This document shows, one piece after another, positions 60,063-64,000 of a stretch of DNA of 64,000 nucleotides. Both the position numbers and the translations under genes were made by a program. The first letter of the stretch is position 1. Every line of letters begins with the position of its first letter. The notes beneath the pieces are model-generated. The model worked only from the letters and a program-made list of their open reading frames with translations, was not told where the DNA came from and ran no database searches. The DNA is from Syntrophomonadaceae bacterium. GTDB lineage: Bacteria > Bacillota > PH28-bin88. The stretch spans positions 139,460 to 203,459 of the forward strand of contig JAGXSE010000009.1 of assembly GCA_018333865.1 (NCBI GenBank), in the 5' to 3' direction.

Positions 60063-60266
60063 TTCCATACCTCCTACGATTTTGTTTTTAGACTGGCGAA
60101 CTCCTGATCGAGTATTTGGGCAAAGCACCTCCTATCCGCGCAAATTTAAAGACAATGCCAGCGCATTTATCAGATAAAACCGAAATTTTTTTAAATTCAG
60201 TCTTTTTGTTAAAGCCCACTGTACTCCGAGCTGCAAATGTCCTTATCCCTTTACTAAGACCGCCTC

Positions 60267-60719
60267 TCACTCTTCCTTTCGCTTAACCATCACAGTTTGC
60301 CTGCCGGTTTGGACCACCTCCCCCCTTTGGTTGAGCAAATCAACATCTTGAACGATAATGCCGCGATCCCGGTGTTTTGTTTCCCGTTTTTCAGCAATAG
60401 TAAACCGCGCATGAATGGTGTCACCGAAAAAGATCGGTTTCTTAAACTCCCAGGTTAATCCCAAAAACGCCACTACCGTTCCGTCAAACAGGCCCACCCG
60501 GGCCTTAAGGCCTGATGTAACGGCAAGGCCTAACAATCCGTGGGCAATCCGCTGCTCAAAAAGGGTGGTCCTGGCAAATTCGGCATCGGTGTGGAGGGGG
60601 TTGTAATCGCCGCTTAACGCGGCAAACATCACCACATCGGTTTCGGTTATTGTCCTGGCTGGTGTAACATGGGTATCGCCGATGTTACAATCTTCAAAAT
60701 AGGTTTTCACCCTGGCCAC
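60267..60719 (-). CDS. MaoC-like (R)-specific enoyl-CoA hydratase
   Basis: A 150-residue hot-dog fold protein. LSGDYNPLHTDAEFA and RIAHGLLGLAV carry the catalytic Asp and His of the MaoC family, which hydrate trans-2-enoyl-CoA to the R-hydroxy form or act in related dehydrations. In this operon it stands beside a crotonase-type hydratase, so it may serve a second hydration step or a branched substrate. ATG 60719; 40 bases after the acyl-CoA dehydrogenase. Confidence 0.83.
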   Translation of the reverse strand: MARVKTYFEDCNIGDTHVTPARTITETDVVMFAALSGDYNPLHTDAEFARTTLFEQRIAHGLLGLAVTSGLKARVGLFDGTVVAFLGLTWEFKKPIFFGDTIHARFTIAEKRETKHRDRGIIVQDVDLLNQRGEVVQTGRQTVMVKRKEE

Positions 60720-60759
60720 CCCCCAAATCCTTTTTTTACCAAATGTTTTTTACCAACGG

Positions 60760-61914
60760 CTATATTTCGAACTCTTTCAGCACCTGGCCAGCTATGATCA
60801 ACCGCTGGATTTCATTTGTTCCCTCATATATCTTGGTAATCCTGGCATCCCGGAAAAACCGCTCAACAGGATACTCTTTCATATAGCCCATTCCCCCATG
60901 GATCTGCACCGCCTGATCTGCCACCCGGTTTAAAACCTCTGAGGCAAACAGTTTAACCATAGCGCTTTCTTTAATCACCGGCATCCCGCTGTCAACCATC
61001 CAGGCCACCTGGTAAGTCAGAGCCCTGGCTGCCGCTGTTTCGGTAGCCATATCGGCCAGCATCCACTGGATCGCCTGAAAGGAGCCGATCGGCTGGCCAA
61101 ACTGCACCCTTTGCTGGGCATAGCGGGCAGACATCTCAATTAACTTATTGCATGCTCCCACACATCTGGCACCAAGGCCGCTGCGGCCCTTGGAAAGGAT
61201 TTTTAATGCGGTGGCATAGCCTCGCCCTTCCTGGCCCAGGAGGTTTTTAGCAGGCACTTCACACTCTTCCATAATTATTTCCGAGGTATGGGATCCCCTG
61301 AGGCCCATCTTTTTTTCGATGGTGCCTACCGAAAAGCCAGGGAAATCTTTTTCCACCAGAAATGCGCTGAAACCTCCCCTGGCGCCCTTTTCCTGGTCGG
61401 TGACGGCGATCACCGTAAATAGATCCGCCACTGGTCCATTGGTGATAAAGTGTTTCCTGCCGTTTAGGATCCACTTGTCGCCATTTTTTACGGCTCTGGT
61501 CTTTAAATTGGTGGCGTCTGACCCTGCGTCGGGCTCTGTCAGCGCAAAGGCTCCAATTTTTTCCCCCCGGGCCATTAATGGGAGGTATTGATTTTTTGTC
61601 TCTTCGCTACCCATCTCAATGATCCCTGTTGACCCGATACCGGTATGGGCCCCGATATAGCTCACAAATCCGCTCTGGGCCCCGCCCATTTCCTCCAAGA
61701 CCACACAGCGGCCGACCATGTTCAGGCCAATGCCGCCATACTTTTCCGGGATACTAAACCCCATCAGGCCCACTTCTTTTGCTTTCTCAATGATATGAGC
61801 GGGAATCCTGTCCTCATCTTCGATTTGTTGGGCATAAGGCTCTACCTCGTTGGCGACGAATTCGCGTACCATTGCCCCTACCTGCCGCAGTTCATCAGAA
61901 ATGCTAAAATCCAT
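60760..61914 (-). CDS. Acyl-CoA dehydrogenase
   Basis: A 384-residue FAD enzyme of the usual length. It has FALTEPDAGSDATNLKTRAV near 125 and the C-terminal YEGTNEIQRLIIAGQVL whose Glu is the catalytic base of short-chain enzymes. It would oxidise an acyl-CoA to the 2-enoyl-CoA, giving electrons to ETF; no etf genes are in the window. ATG 61914 behind GGGGAGG; the frame runs to 62082 through the upstream gene and is not used. Confidence 0.93.
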   Translation of the reverse strand: MDFSISDELRQVGAMVREFVANEVEPYAQQIEDEDRIPAHIIEKAKEVGLMGFSIPEKYGGIGLNMVGRCVVLEEMGGAQSGFVSYIGAHTGIGSTGIIEMGSEETKNQYLPLMARGEKIGAFALTEPDAGSDATNLKTRAVKNGDKWILNGRKHFITNGPVADLFTVIAVTDQEKGARGGFSAFLVEKDFPGFSVGTIEKKMGLRGSHTSEIIMEECEVPAKNLLGQEGRGYATALKILSKGRSGLGARCVGACNKLIEMSARYAQQRVQFGQPIGSFQAIQWMLADMATETAAARALTYQVAWMVDSGMPVIKESAMVKLFASEVLNRVADQAVQIHGGMGYMKEYPVERFFRDARITKIYEGTNEIQRLIIAGQVLKEFEI

Positions 61915-61942
61915 CCCCTTACCTCCCCTATTTCTGTCAATA

Positions 61943-62719
61943 TTATTGATTCTTAAAGTCCGGTTTGCGCTTTTCCAGGAAGGCCGTCGTCCCTTCAATG
62001 CGGTCAGCGGTGGAAAAGGCCACTGTCTGAGCCAACCTTTCCACCAGCATGGCCGTGTAAAAGTCGGTGTTGCTGCCCACATTAATCGCCGCTTTAGCTA
62101 AACTTACCGCTACAGGCCCTTTGGCCAAGATCTTTTCGGCCATCTCCCGGGCAGCAACCATTAATTGTTCCGGCTCCACCACTTTGTTAACCAAGCCGAT
62201 CCGCTGGGCTTCGGCAGCATCCAGGATCTCGCCGGTAAAGATCAGTTCTTTCGCCTTCCCTATTCCCACCAGCCGCTGCAAGCGAAGTGTGCCGCCAGCC
62301 CCAGGAATAATCCCCAGGCCGGCTTCGGGCTGGCCAAACTTGGAGCGGGTGGTGGCAATCCGGATATCACAAGCCATAGCAACCTCACAGCCTCCACCCA
62401 GGGCAAAGCCGTCGATGGCCGCCAGCACCGGCTTGTTTAAATACTCAATCTCGTTTAAGGTCTCACTGGCTTCGCTTTTTAAGACATCCAAGGTTTTTCG
62501 CTCTTTCAGTGACCCGATATCCGCCCCGGAGGCAAAGGCCTTTCCACCGGCCCCGGTGAGGATGACCACCTTTACTTCATCGTCGAATTTCATCTCCCGA
62601 AAAGCCGCCCTTAGCTCAGCCCAGGTCTTTGGGTCCAGGGCATTCCTGACTTCCGGCCGGTTGATGGTGATCACCGCCAGCGGGCCTTCCCTGGAAATCA
62701 ACAGGTTCTGATACGACAC
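61943..62719 (-). CDS. Enoyl-CoA hydratase (crotonase family)
   Basis: A 258-residue crotonase with GGKAFASGADIGSLKERKTL (oxyanion hole) near 60 and GFALGGGCEVAMACDIRIAT near 100. It contains the two Glu positions typical of hydratases (GCEVAM and GQPEAGLGIIPGAGG). It converts enoyl-CoA to (S)-3-hydroxyacyl-CoA. GTG 62719 lies behind GGGAGGAG. Adjacent to the 3-hydroxyacyl-CoA dehydrogenase. Confidence 0.92.
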   Translation of the reverse strand: MSYQNLLISREGPLAVITINRPEVRNALDPKTWAELRAAFREMKFDDEVKVVILTGAGGKAFASGADIGSLKERKTLDVLKSEASETLNEIEYLNKPVLAAIDGFALGGGCEVAMACDIRIATTRSKFGQPEAGLGIIPGAGGTLRLQRLVGIGKAKELIFTGEILDAAEAQRIGLVNKVVEPEQLMVAAREMAEKILAKGPVAVSLAKAAINVGSNTDFYTAMLVERLAQTVAFSTADRIEGTTAFLEKRKPDFKNQ

Positions 62720-62735
62720 GCCATCTCCTCCCTTA

Positions 62736-63596
62736 CTAAGTATGATCCCGGTAATCGTAAACACCCACGCCCACCTTCCGGCCCAGCCGACCGGCCTTTA
62801 CATACTTGATCAGTAACGGACAGGGCCGGAATTTTTCGCCCAGGCTGGCATGCAAATACTCCAGAACCTTCAGCCTGGTGTCCCAGCCCACCAGATCCCC
62901 CATTTCGAAGGGTCCCATCGGGTGATTGAGCCCCAGCTTCAAAGCCTTATCGATATCCCGAGCCGAGGCCACTCCTTCCATTAGCATGTAAAATGCTTCG
63001 TTGCCAATCATGGCATTGATGCGGCTGGTGGCAAAACCAGGAAACTCATTGATCTCGACTGTCTCTTTACCCATGCGGGCAGCAACTTCTTTTGTAATGG
63101 CTACGGCCAAGTCGCAAGTTTCCAGGCCCCGCACAATCTCCACCAACTTCATGATGTGGGCCGGGTTGAAAAAATGCATCCCCACCACCATCTGCGGCCG
63201 TTTGGTTACAGCGGCAATTTCCGTGATGCTTTTAGCCGAGGTATTTGTGCTCAACACTACATGGGGTTGGCAAAGCCGGTCCAGTTCCATAAAAACCTGG
63301 TGTTTTAGCGGGAGGTCTTCCGGTACTGCCTCAATCACGAAATCCGCCGCTTCTACCGCCGCCGGCAAACTCGTCGCCGGGTTAATCCTGTTCAGGGCCT
63401 CTTCCTTGGCCTGGCTTGATAGCTTGCCGATTTCCACTCCTTTTTCCAGGTTTTTTGTGATTGCGCCAATTGCCTTTGTTAAAATTTCCTCGCTGATGTC
63501 CTGCAGGCTTACCTGATAACCCCCCAAGGCAGCCATATGGGCGATACCCCGACCCATTAACCCTGCTCCCAGCACGGCCACTTTCTTAATTGTCAT
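62736..63596 (-). CDS. hbd: 3-hydroxyacyl-CoA dehydrogenase (Hbd type)
   Basis: A 286-residue NAD-dependent enzyme. It has the Rossmann motif LGAGLMGRGIAHMAALGGY at the N terminus, STNTSAKSITEIA and GMHFFNPAHIMKLVEIV with the catalytic His, and the C-terminal helical domain (GLNHPMGPFEMGDLVG). It oxidises (S)-3-hydroxyacyl-CoA such as 3-hydroxybutyryl-CoA. ATG 63596. A related gene lies upstream, cut by the window end. Confidence 0.92.
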   Translation of the reverse strand: MTIKKVAVLGAGLMGRGIAHMAALGGYQVSLQDISEEILTKAIGAITKNLEKGVEIGKLSSQAKEEALNRINPATSLPAAVEAADFVIEAVPEDLPLKHQVFMELDRLCQPHVVLSTNTSAKSITEIAAVTKRPQMVVGMHFFNPAHIMKLVEIVRGLETCDLAVAITKEVAARMGKETVEINEFPGFATSRINAMIGNEAFYMLMEGVASARDIDKALKLGLNHPMGPFEMGDLVGWDTRLKVLEYLHASLGEKFRPCPLLIKYVKAGRLGRKVGVGVYDYRDHT

Positions 63597-63656
63597 CGCT
63601 GTTCCTTGCCCGAAGGCAAGCTCCCCTCCTTTACCTGTGACAGGTTTTTACTGCTA

Positions 63657-64000
63657 TCAAGTATAATCATAGAAACCCTTGCCCGTCTTTTTTCCCCACT
63701 CGCCTTTTTTATACTTTTCCTCAATCACCCTGGGCGGGCGGTCCTCCTCCAGGCCTGTTTCACTGAAGCGTTGTGCCCGCACCAGGTACGAAACATCGAT
63801 ACCATTCAGATCCATCAGCCGGAAAGGTCCCAACGGGTAACGCAAGGCCTTTTCTACGGCCAGATCGATCTCCTCATGGTTAGCAATCCCCTGTTCCAAC
63901 AAGGAGCAGGCTTCCCTGACCACTGCCCCCAAAATCCTGTTGGCCACAAACCCGGAAATCTCTTTTTTTAGTAAAATAGGAATTTTCCCCGTCCGGCGGG
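63657..64000 (-). CDS. 3-hydroxyacyl-CoA dehydrogenase, C-terminal part (5' end outside window)
   Basis: The frame is open to the right edge. Visible residues start in the linker before the C-terminal domain (TGKIPILLKKEISGFVANRI) and contain the helical domain with KALRYPLGPFRLMDLNGIDV. It is a second member of the Hbd family in tandem with the gene at 62736. Two dehydrogenases suggest two different 3-hydroxyacyl substrates. Confidence 0.85.
   Translation of the reverse strand, partial: RRTGKIPILLKKEISGFVANRILGAVVREACSLLEQGIANHEEIDLAVEKALRYPLGPFRLMDLNGIDVSYLVRAQRFSETGLEEDRPPRVIEEKYKKGEWGKKTGKGFYDYT

Noticed and set aside
60129-60266. Sigma54 promoter upstream of the TAXI gene
   Set aside because: I looked for GG-N10-GC spacing around TGGCAT and TTGC and did not find it at the right distance.

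Overview
The window looks like chromosome of an anaerobic, endospore-forming Gram-positive of the Clostridia, most like the Peptococcaceae / Desulfotomaculum / Thermincola group. The reasons are the sporulation genes spoIIE, yabP and yabQ in their usual setting with divIC, an S1-domain gene, tilS and ftsH; strong AGGAGG ribosome binding sites with many TTG and GTG starts; and a large investment in [FeFe] hydrogenases. Species-level placement is inference.

Layout. 1-8.1 kb: 3' part of a CocE/NonD-type hydrolase, a TetR-type regulator with two DNA-binding domains, transposase debris, an aconitase-family leuC/leuD-like pair behind a relic of a lactate-racemase-like gene, a GATE-domain membrane protein, a Nif3-like protein, a DUF2294-like protein and a strongly folded intergenic RNA candidate. 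8.1-20.7 kb: two consecutive electron-bifurcating-type hydrogenase gene sets, one with HydC and HydB fused, each preceded by a Rex-like operator, followed by a PAS-containing sensory hydrogenase homologue and a SpoIIE-type phosphatase. 20.8-26.7 kb: a niacin-type ECF S component and a NiaR-type repressor flank a glycolate/D-lactate oxidase operon (glcDEF-like); an FlK-like thioesterase follows. 26.8-39.6 kb: housekeeping and sporulation block (inositol-phosphatase family, ndk, ftsH, tilS, spoIIE, three tRNAs, a small transporter, an L,D-transpeptidase, Ppx/GppA, S1 protein, divIC, a small HTH protein, yabQ, yabP), with a dense cluster of DnaA boxes at 38.6-38.75 kb.

39.7-51.9 kb: a DUF2848 protein and a nitrilase-family hydrolase abut an acquired defence island. 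The island holds an AlbA_2/Schlafen-type ATP-binding protein, a wrecked SNF2 helicase, a HicB relic and a type I restriction-modification locus (hsdR, hsdS, rhuM, hsdM) with an hsdS fragment. It is followed by an Rpn-type nuclease gene broken by a small palindromic element. A second, inverted copy of that element sits 4.3 kb away. 52-64 kb: an Fsr-like exporter, a CBS-PAS-sigma54 activator and a long minus-strand operon. That operon joins a TAXI-type TRAP transporter to beta-oxidation enzymes: two 3-hydroxyacyl-CoA dehydrogenase genes (one cut by the window edge), enoyl-CoA hydratase, acyl-CoA dehydrogenase, a MaoC-like hydratase and an SDR.

How the parts may work together: the hydrogenases would couple NADH and ferredoxin oxidation to H2 under Rex (NADH/NAD) control, with the sensory hydrogenase and phosphatase as a proposed H2-sensing branch. 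The glycolate oxidase and acyl-CoA dehydrogenases would supply or consume electrons. The TRAP transporter would import an organic acid for the beta-oxidation genes, under a sigma54 activator. These links are inferred from gene content and order.
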